Part shown: positions 1-7,424 of the stretch, in pieces
Layout: each line of letters begins with the position of its first letter
Numbering within the stretch: position 1 is the stretch's first letter
Source: an uncultured Sutterella sp.
GTDB lineage: Bacteria > Pseudomonadota > Gammaproteobacteria > Burkholderiales > Burkholderiaceae_F
NCBI GenBank assembly: GCA_949287305.1
Contig: CASEFX010000022.1
Coordinates: 30,189 to 94,188, forward strand
Length of the DNA stretch: 64,000 nt
Direction: 5' to 3'
Notes under the pieces: generated by a model
Seen by the model: only the letters and a program-made list of their open reading frames with translations
Told to the model about the DNA's origin: nothing
Database searches by the model: none
Translations under genes and position numbers: made by a program

Positions 1-1
1 C

Positions 2-82
2 TACTTTGCCGCGAGTTGCGGGGGAGCCCCCTTGGAGAAGATCAAGGAATACGTTCGGCAACAGGACACGCCGTCTAAGTGA
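2..82 (+). CDS. C-terminal end of an unidentified protein (cut by window edge)
   Basis: An open frame enters from the left edge and ends at a TGA at 80-82. It encodes 26 residues that finish with EKIKEYVRQQDTPSK. The next gene's ribosome binding site lies about 80 bases downstream. The composition is normal for the window, so this is probably the true 3' end of a gene. The fragment is too short to assign; a LysR-type effector domain end is possible but unproven. Confidence 0.4.
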   Translation, partial: YFAASCGGAPLEKIKEYVRQQDTPSK

Positions 83-178
83 AGGGAACGGGGCGCCTTA
101 TATCCCCGCCCTGAAGAGACGGGGCTTTACGGCGTATTGGGTAAAGCTGTCGGCAGGACCGCACATCAGGAGCCGACC

Positions 179-1432
179 ATGTAGCGCCGAACGTTCTTCA
201 CCGCTTCCGCCGCCCTCGCCCTCTCGACGGGCATCCCCGCCCTCGCCTCGCCGGATTCCGCCCCGGAGATCCTCCTTCCGAAATCCTCTTTCGATCTTCG
301 CGTCTTTACGGCCGAAGTGGCCGAATTGGTCGCCATCGACTCCTAGACCGGATACGAAGAAGGCAACAACCGCATCGTCAAAATCTTTGCCGAGCGCTTC
401 CGCTCGATCGGCTGGTCGGTGGAAACGCCCTACTGCGCCGAGCGCGGCAAGGCCCTGCTCGCAACGAACCGCCCCGACGCGAAACGCTTCGACATCGTGT
501 TTTGCGCGCACACCGACACGGTCCAGCCCGTGGGAAGCGCGGCCAAGCATCCGTTCCGTCTCGTCGACGGCATCGCCTACGGCGCAGGCGTCGCGGACGA
601 CAAGCGCTCGCTCAACGCCGTATGGTGGGTCGCCAAAGATCTGCCCGCCCGCGTCACCGACCGCCTCGCCGTCGCGGTCGTTCTTAATCCCGGAGAGGAA
701 TCGGGGTCGAAAGCGACTTCGGCCTTCCTCCGCGGCGTCGCGCAAAAGGCCGACCGCGTGATGGTCTTCGAGCCCGGACGAGGCGAAGTTCCGGGCGGCG
801 GTTTCGTCAAGGTCCGCAAGGGGGCGATCTTCCTCAAGGTCCGCTTTCACGGCAAGGCCGCCCACGCCGGCAACAACCCGCAGGACGGACGCAACGCCAT
901 CACGGCGATGGCGCTCGCGATCCCCGAGATTCAGAACGTCGCCAAGAAGTACCCGGGCGTCACCATCAACGGCGACCTCGTCTCGGGCGGCACGGCCGTC
1001 AACACGATCGCGGCCGAGGCCGAAGTGACCTTCGACCTTCGCTTTGCCGACAACGCTTCGCGCGACGCGGTGCTCGCCGACACCGAAGCGCTTTGCCGTC
1101 AAGGATTCCTCGAAGGCGTCCGTGCCGAAATGGTTCCGCCCGGCGCATCAAGCGCCATGGCCGAGACCGAAGCTTCGCGCGCCCTCATGGCTCTGGTCGA
1201 CGGTGCGGCCGCGAGCCTCGGTCAATCCGCTCCGAAATGGCTGACGGTCGGCGGCGCGTCGGACAGCAATCTCTTTGCCGAGTACGTCGCGGGCGTCGTC
1301 TGCGCCATGGGCGTCGTGGGAAGCAAACTGCACGATCCGGAAAAGGAATGGTCCGACCTACGCACGGCACGCGACCGCGTCCTTCTTGCGCAGGTGACCC
1401 TCCTGCGGATGGCGGCGCAACGCCGCAACTGA
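179..1432 (+). pseudogene. M20-family metallopeptidase with two in-frame TAG codons
   Basis: Read from the ATG at 179, the frame encodes a complete 417-codon zinc peptidase of the M20 (glutamate carboxypeptidase-like) family. An AGGAG sits 6-7 bases upstream of that ATG. Codon 2 (182-184) is TAG, and so is codon 56 (344-346, inside IDS-TAG-TGYEEG). Everything else looks intact: a signal-peptide-like start (RRTFFTASAALALSTGIPALA), the metal and catalytic motif HTDTV, then AGVADDK, NPGEESGSK with the catalytic Glu, a dimerisation-domain HAGN segment, and a final metal His in KLHDPEKE. There is no frameshift. Both ambers could come from CAG (Gln) by C-to-T change. A shortened product from the ATG at 419 would lose the signal peptide and about 80 residues. 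Two other genes here end in TAG, so wholesale recoding is unlikely. The family call is sure; whether it is expressed is not. Confidence 0.8.
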
Positions 1433-1481
1433 CGCCTGAATCCGGTTTTGCGGCGTATCCCGGTTCGGGACCTGCCGAAGG

Positions 1482-2405
1482 TCAGTCGGCGTCGAGGAAA
1501 CGCGTCACCTCGTCGAGAAACGCCTGAGGGCACTCTTCGTGCGGCGAATGGCCGCAGTCGAGCGCCTTGCCGGAAGGCCGGAGCGCCTTGTCGCGCCAGG
1601 TGTCCACCACGTCGTAGAGCTTTCCAACCGTGCCGCGTCGGCCCCAGAGCAAAAGGAGCGGCGCCTCGATGCGCTTATCGGCGTCCGCCGCGTCGTCCTC
1701 GAGGTCGATCGTTGCGGCCGCGCGGTAGTCTTCGCAGATCGCGTGGATCGTGGCGGGATTTCGGTAGCAGCGCAGATACTCTTGGAACACCTCTTCCTCA
1801 AGGGATCCCGGAATCTTGAGTTGTCCGCCGATGTGATGACGAAGGAAATATCCCGGATCGAAGTTGATCAACTTTTCGGGGAAGGGTTCGGGCTGGATGA
1901 GGAAGAACCACCAGAAGTAGCGCGTCGCAAATTCCTTCTCGGTTCTTTCGTACATGGTCTTGGTGGGCGCAATGTCGACGAAGACCGACTTTCGCACGAG
2001 CTCGGGCCAATCGAGCGCGAAGCGGTGGCCGACGCGCCCGCCCCGGTCGTGTCCGACAAAGTCGCAACGCTCCACCCCGAGAACCTTGAGGAGCTGAGCC
2101 AAGTCCTCGGCCATCACGCGCTTGCTGTATGGCCGGTGGTCGGGCGTGCTTTCGGGCTTGCTCGAATCGCCGTAGCCGCGCAGGTCGACGAGAATCACTC
2201 TGCGGTCGCGCGCGAGCGTCGGCGCAACCTTGCGCCAGATCACGTGGTTGTGCGGATGCCCGTGCACCATGAGAAGCGGCGTCTTTCCTTCCTTTCCGCC
2301 CGATGCCACCCGCAGGGTAAGCCCGTTCGGGATCTTTACGTCGAAGAGTTCGAACCCGGGCACGAAGGGAGAGGGTCCTCGGGAAACGATCGTCGCGTCG
2401 GTCAT
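1482..2405 (-). CDS. alpha/beta-hydrolase, haloacetate (fluoroacetate) dehalogenase-like
   Basis: A 307-residue alpha/beta-hydrolase. The chosen start MTDATIV has AGGAG about 8 bases upstream; an open extension further upstream has no support. The oxyanion strand HGHPHN, nucleophile elbow GHDRGGR (Asp nucleophile) and catalytic His in CGHSPHEE follow the haloacetate dehalogenase pattern, as does the cap segment around WWFFLIQPEPFPEK. Family members hydrolyse the carbon-halogen bond of short haloacids in the cytoplasm. Known fluoroacetate dehalogenases have a His-Trp pair in the cap (YHWFF) that binds the halide; here it reads FWWFF, so the His is replaced by Trp. That may change halide preference or mean another substrate. 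Its promoter region shares a long spaced motif with that of the leuC-like gene, suggesting common control by the LysR at 6394-7272. Confidence 0.75.
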   Translation of the reverse strand: MTDATIVSRGPSPFVPGFELFDVKIPNGLTLRVASGGKEGKTPLLMVHGHPHNHVIWRKVAPTLARDRRVILVDLRGYGDSSKPESTPDHRPYSKRVMAEDLAQLLKVLGVERCDFVGHDRGGRVGHRFALDWPELVRKSVFVDIAPTKTMYERTEKEFATRYFWWFFLIQPEPFPEKLINFDPGYFLRHHIGGQLKIPGSLEEEVFQEYLRCYRNPATIHAICEDYRAAATIDLEDDAADADKRIEAPLLLLWGRRGTVGKLYDVVDTWRDKALRPSGKALDCGHSPHEECPQAFLDEVTRFLDAD

Positions 2406-2517
2406 GATTGGTCTCCTTTTCATTCGGACGGAAAGCCGCGTACGTTCGCCGAAGAAGCCCTCCCAAACGGTCCGGGGGCGGGCCGAGTACGCCGCGGCGG
2501 GAGTTTCGCATGGTTTG

Positions 2518-2565
2518 AGTGTAGTGCCGGCGGTTCGTCCTGAAAACGACCTTTTTCTCACAACA
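2518..2565 (-). promoter_or_regulatory. LysR-type operator plus -10 module upstream of the hydrolase
   Basis: On the minus strand TGTTGTGAGAA (2565-2555) is followed after exactly 25 bases by CGGCACTACACT (2529-2518), which contains a TACACT -10 box. The same two blocks with the same 25-base spacing occur at 7317-7364 before the leuC-like gene. No good -35 is visible, as expected for an activator-dependent promoter. The left half of the palindrome is imperfect here. Confidence 0.6.
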
Positions 2566-2708
2566 CCGTTGAGTCATCGGCAAAGAAGGCGTTTCCCCCA
2601 CCCTCCTCCCTCGCCCCGTCGTCCGCCCTTCGATTTCCTTTGACGGCCTTTCCCCGCACACCCCGCATTCTTCCCCGCGTTTTTCCTTACGCCCGATCCT
2701 CGATCTGT

Positions 2709-2714
2709 TACAAT
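2709..2714 (+). promoter_or_regulatory. -10 box of the suhB promoter
   Basis: TACAAT, identical to the boxes seen before gluQ and the GntR gene. Transcription would start near 2721 and give a leader of about 80 bases. The -35 is weak. Confidence 0.5.
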
Positions 2715-2733
2715 ACGCCCACTTTTGAGAGGA

Positions 2734-2773
2734 GCGCGCCCTACAGTCAGGCGCGCTTCTTGCTTTCTTCTTT
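2734..2773 (+). terminator. terminator-like hairpin in the suhB leader
   Basis: GCGCGCC (2734-2740) and GGCGCGC (2750-2756) form a perfect 7-bp stem with a 9-base loop, followed by a pyrimidine-rich TTCTTGCTTTCTTCTTT run. It lies between the -10 box and the suhB start codon, so it may act as a leaky terminator or attenuator, or end upstream antisense traffic. Confidence 0.5.
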
Positions 2774-2798
2774 AAAAATTTCATCCATTCGCACCGCC

Positions 2799-3647
2799 AT
2801 GGCTTCGCCTTACATTGCCACCGCCGTCAAGGCCGCGCGCCGCGCCGCTCAAGAAATCACCGCCGCCGCTCAGCAACTCGACCGTCTCGCGATCGACAAC
2901 AAGTCGGAAAACGACTTTGTGACCGCCGCGGACCGAGCCGCCGAAGAGGCCATTCTCAACGTTCTCTCGAGCGCCTATCCGCGCCACGCGATCCTCACGG
3001 AAGAACGCGGCCTCGTGGGCAACACGAAGAGCGAATGGATGTGGATCGTCGACCCGATCGACGGCACGACCAACTTCATTCACGGCGTTCCGCAGTACGC
3101 CGTCTCGATCGCGCTTTGCCGCCGCGGCGAACCCGTGGTCGCGGTCGTCTACGACGTCGCCAAGAACGAACTCTTCACCGCCGTCAAGGGTGAAGGCGCC
3201 TTCCTCGACAACCGCCGCATCCGCGTCTCGGAAAACGCCGAAATGCGCCGCGCCCTCATCGGCACGGGCTTCCCCTTCCGCAAGGGCGACAACTTCAAGG
3301 ACTACATGCAAAGCTTCATGCGCGTGACGCAGGCCACCGCCGGCGTTCGCCGTCCGGGCGCCGCCTCGCTCGACCTCGCCTGGGTCGCCGCGGGCCGCTA
3401 CGACGGTTTCTGGGAGTCCGGCCTCTCGAAGTGGGACATCGCCGCGGGCGGTCTCCTCGTCTTTGAAGCGGGCGGTCTTCTCACCGACCTCGAAGGCGGC
3501 GAAGAATGGCTCGAAAAGGGTTCGGTCTGCTGCGGCAATCCGAAGATCTTCGGCCAGCTCCTCCCGCTCGTGGGCAAGCTCCCCGCTCCGGAAGCCAAGA
3601 CCGACGAAGCGAAGGAAGAACCCGCCGCCGAAGGCGACGCGAAGTAA
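2799..3647 (+). CDS. suhB: inositol-1-monophosphatase SuhB
   Basis: A 282-residue Li+-sensitive, Mg2+-dependent phosphatase of the inositol monophosphatase family, cytoplasmic. The metal-binding signatures are clear: EERG after ILT, WIVDPIDGTTNFIHG (first motif) and WESGLSKWDIAAGGLLVFEA (second motif). The ATG at 2799 gives the usual MASPYIATAVKAARRA start; the longer open frame upstream runs through the promoter and is rejected. The C-terminal 25 residues are a charged Ala/Glu/Lys tail. In Escherichia coli SuhB also joins the Nus antitermination complex; whether that holds here cannot be seen. It is a single-gene unit between its own promoter and a strong terminator at 3667-3695. Confidence 0.92.
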   Translation: MASPYIATAVKAARRAAQEITAAAQQLDRLAIDNKSENDFVTAADRAAEEAILNVLSSAYPRHAILTEERGLVGNTKSEWMWIVDPIDGTTNFIHGVPQYAVSIALCRRGEPVVAVVYDVAKNELFTAVKGEGAFLDNRRIRVSENAEMRRALIGTGFPFRKGDNFKDYMQSFMRVTQATAGVRRPGAASLDLAWVAAGRYDGFWESGLSKWDIAAGGLLVFEAGGLLTDLEGGEEWLEKGSVCCGNPKIFGQLLPLVGKLPAPEAKTDEAKEEPAAEGDAK

Positions 3648-3666
3648 TTTCGCCTTTCCCTTTCGC

Positions 3667-3695
3667 AAAGCCCGCCCATGCGCGGGCTTTTCTTT
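3667..3695 (+). terminator. Rho-independent terminator after suhB
   Basis: AAAGCCCGC and GCGGGCTTT form a perfect 9-bp stem with loop CCATGC, followed by TCTTT. A second small inverted repeat (GGGGGT/ACCCCC, 3696-3714) follows in the mutS leader. Confidence 0.9.
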
Positions 3696-3752
3696 GGGGG
3701 TTCTGACGACCCCCGCCCGTCTCCCAACCGCGACACTGTGGAGCCCGCGCCC

Positions 3753-6380
3753 GTGACCACTTACGATTCGGATCAACTCGCCCGCTTTACGCCGGCCATG
3801 CGGCAGTTTCTCGAGATCAAGGCCCGCTACCCGAACACGCTCGTCCTCTTTCGCATGGGGGACTTCTACGAGACGTTCTTCGAGGACGCCGTGCTCGCCA
3901 ACCGCCTGATCGGCATCACGCTCACGAAGCGCGGGAAGGACCCCGACGGCACCCCCATTCCGATGGCGGGCGTCCCCTTCATGACGCTCGATCAGTACAT
4001 CGCGCGGCTCGTACGCCTCGGCGAATCGGTCGTGGTGGTCGAGCAGCAGGGCACGCCCGGCAAGGGGATGCTCGAGCGCAAGATTTCGCGCATCGTGACG
4101 CCGGGAACCCTCACCGACACGGCGCTGCTCCCGCAAAAGAGCGACTCGATTCTCCTTTCGGTCGCCCCGCCCGCGCGGCGCGGCCAGCCCTGGGGCTTTG
4201 CGTGGCTGACGCTCAGTAGCGGGGAATTCCGGGGCGCTAGCCTCAAGGACGTCGACCTCGAGACGGCGCTCTCGCGCATCGCTCCCTCCGAAGTGCTCAT
4301 TCCCGAAGGGGAAAAGGCGACGCTTCGCGAGCGCTTCGCCTGCGCCGTCACGCCCGTCCCCGACTGGCACTACGACGCCGAGCGCGGCACGGAAACGCTC
4401 AAGGCGAAGTTTGAAGTCGACCATCTCGACGCCTGGGGGGTCGCCGACCGTCCCGAGATTCTGCGCGCCGTCAACGCCCTTCTCGACTACACCTCGGAAA
4501 CTCAGGTCGATTTGCTCCCCTTCATCCTGCCTTTGCAGATCGAAGAGGAAACCGACACGATCGTGATCGACGCCGCCTCGCGCCGCAATCTCGAGATCAC
4601 CGATCCGATCCGCGCCGATTCGGCCGGCCCCACGCTCTTTTCGGTTCTCGACGGCTGCCGCACGTCGATGGGAAGCCGCACGCTCAAAAAGTGGCTCAAC
4701 AATCCCCTTCGCTCGCGCGAGAAGGCGCTTTCGCGTCAGGCCGCGATTTCGGCCTTCTTTGAGGACGAGGCCCTGCGCGAGACCGTGCTTGATCTTCTCA
4801 AGACGCTCCCCGACCTCGAGCGCATCACGACGCGCACGGCCATGAAGAGCGTTCGCCCGAAGGAGCTCGCTTCGCTTCGCGACGCGCTTCCCGTGCTCGA
4901 CAAGCTCGCCGCCCGTCTCTCGAACCTCGAAGCCTTCGCGGCGCTCACGCCCGACCTTCGGCTCGACACGGCGCTCTTTCAGAAGCTTGACGCCGCGATT
5001 CTCGAAGAACCCGCGACGCTTCTGCGCGACGGCGACGTGATCAAGAGCGAATACCATCCCGAACTCATGGATCTGCGCCGTCTGCGCGACCACACGGGGA
5101 ACTTCCTGATCGATCTTGAGGAGCGCGAAAGACAGGCAACGGGCATTCCCACGCTTCGCGTCGAATACAACCGCGTACAGGGCTTCTACATCGAAGTCTC
5201 AAAGGCGCAGTCGGCGAACGTTCCCGCGCGCTACACGCGCCGTCAGACGCTCAAGAACACCGAGCGCTACATCACGGAGGAACTCAAGGCCTTCGAAGAC
5301 AAGGCGATTTCCGCGAGGGAACGAAGCGCCGCGCTCGAAAAGGCCCTCTACGACCACCTCGTCGCGGAATTGGCCGCCTACGTCGACGGCCTCATGAAGG
5401 CCGCCCACGCAGTGGCGGCGCTCGACGTCTTCGCGGCGCTCGCCGACCATGCCCGGCGCTTTCACTGGGCCGCGCCCGTGCTCTCGGAGCGCCCGATCGT
5501 GAGAATCGGCAAGGGCCGCCACCCGGTCGTCGAGACGGTGATCGAAACCTACGTCCCGGCCGACTGCGTGATGGGAGACGGGCGCCGCTGCCTCATCATT
5601 ACGGGCCCGAACATGGGCGGGAAGTCGACCTACATGCGAAGCGTCGCGCTCATCACGCTCCTAGCCTGGATGGGGAGCTTCGTGCCGGCCGAGAGCGCAG
5701 AAATCGGTCCGATCGACCGCATTCACACCCGCATCGGCGCTTCGGACGATCTCGCCCGCGGACGCTCGACCTTCATGGTCGAAATGACGGAGGCGGCCGC
5801 CATTCTTCATCAGGCGACCGACCGAAGCCTCGTTTTGATGGACGAAATCGGACGCGGCACGTCGACCTTCGACGGGTTGTCGCTGGCAAGCGCCATCTGC
5901 CACGAACTCGTGCAACCGATCCGCGCCTTCACGCTCTTTGCGACGCACTACTTTGAAGTCACACAGTTGGCGGGCCTTCTCAAAGAAGCCGTCAACGTAC
6001 ACGTGAGCGCCGCGCAGGACCGCGACAAGATCGTGTTCCTGCACGAAATCAGCGAAGGGCCCGCGAACCAAAGCTACGGGATCGCCGTCGCGAAGCTCGC
6101 GGGTGTGCCCGCGCGCGTCGTGCAGCGCGCCAAGAACTACATGAAGGAGTTGGAGCGCCGCGACTCGATGAGTTCGGGCGACATGCCCGACCTCTTCACG
6201 TCGGTGCGCCTCGCCGAAGAGGCCCGCAAGCCCGCGGAGCTCACGGACCGGCAAAAGGCCTTGATCGCCGCCGCGGAGTCGATCCTCGCGGTCGACGTCG
6301 ACAGTCTGACGCCGCGCGAAGCGCTCGAGCGCCTCTACGACCTCCATCAGCGCGCGCTCGAAGCTTCGACGCTCCAATAA
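3753..6380 (+). CDS. mutS: DNA mismatch repair protein MutS
   Basis: An 875-residue mismatch recognition ATPase. I chose the GTG at 3753 (VTTYDSDQLARFTPAMRQF) because GGAG lies 9 bases upstream and the longer frame begins inside the suhB terminator. The N-terminal mismatch-binding domain has the Phe-X-Glu wedge in MGDFYETFFEDA. Connector, lever and clamp domains follow. The ATPase has Walker A GPNMGGKSTYM near residue 618, Walker B with LVLMDEIGRGTSTFDG, and the ATHYFE signature. Length is normal for MutS1. It binds mispairs and recruits MutL in methyl-independent or strand-directed repair. No mutL is nearby. The LysR gene starts 14 bases after the stop and may be co-transcribed. Confidence 0.97.
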   Translation: MTTYDSDQLARFTPAMRQFLEIKARYPNTLVLFRMGDFYETFFEDAVLANRLIGITLTKRGKDPDGTPIPMAGVPFMTLDQYIARLVRLGESVVVVEQQGTPGKGMLERKISRIVTPGTLTDTALLPQKSDSILLSVAPPARRGQPWGFAWLTLSSGEFRGASLKDVDLETALSRIAPSEVLIPEGEKATLRERFACAVTPVPDWHYDAERGTETLKAKFEVDHLDAWGVADRPEILRAVNALLDYTSETQVDLLPFILPLQIEEETDTIVIDAASRRNLEITDPIRADSAGPTLFSVLDGCRTSMGSRTLKKWLNNPLRSREKALSRQAAISAFFEDEALRETVLDLLKTLPDLERITTRTAMKSVRPKELASLRDALPVLDKLAARLSNLEAFAALTPDLRLDTALFQKLDAAILEEPATLLRDGDVIKSEYHPELMDLRRLRDHTGNFLIDLEERERQATGIPTLRVEYNRVQGFYIEVSKAQSANVPARYTRRQTLKNTERYITEELKAFEDKAISARERSAALEKALYDHLVAELAAYVDGLMKAAHAVAALDVFAALADHARRFHWAAPVLSERPIVRIGKGRHPVVETVIETYVPADCVMGDGRRCLIITGPNMGGKSTYMRSVALITLLAWMGSFVPAESAEIGPIDRIHTRIGASDDLARGRSTFMVEMTEAAAILHQATDRSLVLMDEIGRGTSTFDGLSLASAICHELVQPIRAFTLFATHYFEVTQLAGLLKEAVNVHVSAAQDRDKIVFLHEISEGPANQSYGIAVAKLAGVPARVVQRAKNYMKELERRDSMSSGDMPDLFTSVRLAEEARKPAELTDRQKALIAAAESILAVDVDSLTPREALERLYDLHQRALEASTLQ

Positions 6381-6393
6381 GGAGTCTTCGGTC

Positions 6394-7272
6394 GTGACGC
6401 GCCCCTCCGACTTCGCCTTTTTTCAGCTCCTCGCCCGTTCGGCGTCGCTCACCGACGCCGCGCGGTCACTCTCGATGACGCCCTCGGCCGTGAGCCGCCG
6501 GCTCGGCGCGATCGAAACGAGGCTCGGCGTGCAGCTCGTGCTTCGCAACACCCGCAGCATGCGGCTCACCCCCGAAGGCGAACGTTATCTCGAAGCGGCG
6601 GAGGCGATCCTCGCCGAAACCGAAAGGCTCGAAGCCGACATCGCCTCGCGTCCCCTCGGGCGCCTTCGCATCTGCGCGTCGTTTGGGTTCGGGCGCACGC
6701 ACATCGCGCCCGTCGTCGCCGACTTCGCCAAGGCGAATCCCGACGTGCGGGTCGACCTCACCCTCACCGACCGTCCGGTCTCGATCATCGAAGAAGGATT
6801 TGACGTCGGCATTCACCTGGGCGTTCCCCACGACTCTCGTCTTCGCGCCCGAAAGCTTCTGGAGAACGACCGCATCCTCTGCGCATCACCCGCCTATCTC
6901 GAGACGCACGGACGCCCCCTTTTGCCCGCGGACCTCGCGCGCCACCGCCTCATCGAGATCGCCGAGGATGCAAACACGGTCGGCCGCTGGACGCTCACCC
7001 ACCGAAAGACGAAGAAGGTCGTGAACCTCGCCGCCGTTCCGGTTCTGCGAAGCAACTCGGGCTCGGCCGCGCTCGACTGGTGTCTCGCCGGACTCGGGAT
7101 CGTTCTGCGAAGCCGTTGGCACGCGGCGGCGCCTCTCGCCGACGGAAGTCTCGAAGAGGTGCTTCCCGACTGGCACATGCCCGCGGACGTCTACGCCTAC
7201 TTTGCGGCAAAGAAGCCTTCCGCGCAGCTTCGCGCCTTTCTCGACGCGATGGCGTTGCGTTTCGAGGCCTGA
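6394..7272 (+). CDS. LysR-family transcriptional regulator (CrgA/DmlR-like)
   Basis: A 292-residue regulator with an N-terminal winged helix-turn-helix (AARSLSMTPSAVSRRLGAIE, near residues 23-42) and a C-terminal effector domain resembling the CrgA/DmlR group. It starts at GTG 6394 with AGGAG 8 bases upstream, 14 bases after mutS. It is followed, in the same direction, by the leuCD-like pair with a perfect TTCTCAC-N7-GTGAGAA palindrome between, which fits the T-N11-A rule for LysR boxes. It is therefore the likely activator of the leuCD-like pair and, by the shared promoter module, of the hydrolase at 1482-2405. The ligand is unknown, possibly an organic acid. Confidence 0.9.
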   Translation: MTRPSDFAFFQLLARSASLTDAARSLSMTPSAVSRRLGAIETRLGVQLVLRNTRSMRLTPEGERYLEAAEAILAETERLEADIASRPLGRLRICASFGFGRTHIAPVVADFAKANPDVRVDLTLTDRPVSIIEEGFDVGIHLGVPHDSRLRARKLLENDRILCASPAYLETHGRPLLPADLARHRLIEIAEDANTVGRWTLTHRKTKKVVNLAAVPVLRSNSGSAALDWCLAGLGIVLRSRWHAAAPLADGSLEEVLPDWHMPADVYAYFAAKKPSAQLRAFLDAMALRFEA

Positions 7273-7306
7273 GAAGCGTCTCCCTGAGCATCCCATCTTT
7301 GCGTTT

Positions 7307-7364
7307 TTCTCACGGATGTTGTGAGAACTCCGCTCTTTCCCGCCTTCGGTTTCGGCACTACACT
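7307..7364 (+). promoter_or_regulatory. LysR palindrome and promoter of the leuCD-like operon
   Basis: TTCTCAC (7307-7313) and GTGAGAA (7321-7327) make a perfect inverted repeat with a 7-base spacer. TGTTGTGAGAA (7317-7327), then 25 bases, then CGGCACTACACT (7353-7364, with TACACT as -10) repeats the arrangement upstream of the hydrolase on the minus strand at 2565-2518. Confidence 0.65.
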
Positions 7365-7424
7365 TTTCCCTTGACAGCCGCGCCCAACCCCCGCCGCGCG
7401 GCGGCCCCGACAGGAGACACCCTC

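Noticed and set aside
179..1432. Genome-wide reassignment of TAG to an amino acid
   Set aside because: Two otherwise normal genes (ending at 31150 and, on the minus strand, at 62305) appear to terminate at TAG, so full recoding is unlikely; local read-through remains open.
3678..3752. Longer mutS start at 3678
   Set aside because: That start lies inside the suhB terminator stem; the GTG at 3753 has a ribosome binding site and gives the normal MutS N-terminus.
2781..5093. Very long open frame antisense to suhB and mutS
   Set aside because: High-GC codon bias leaves the antisense frame open; the product is low-complexity and charged with no family features, while the sense strand encodes clear proteins.
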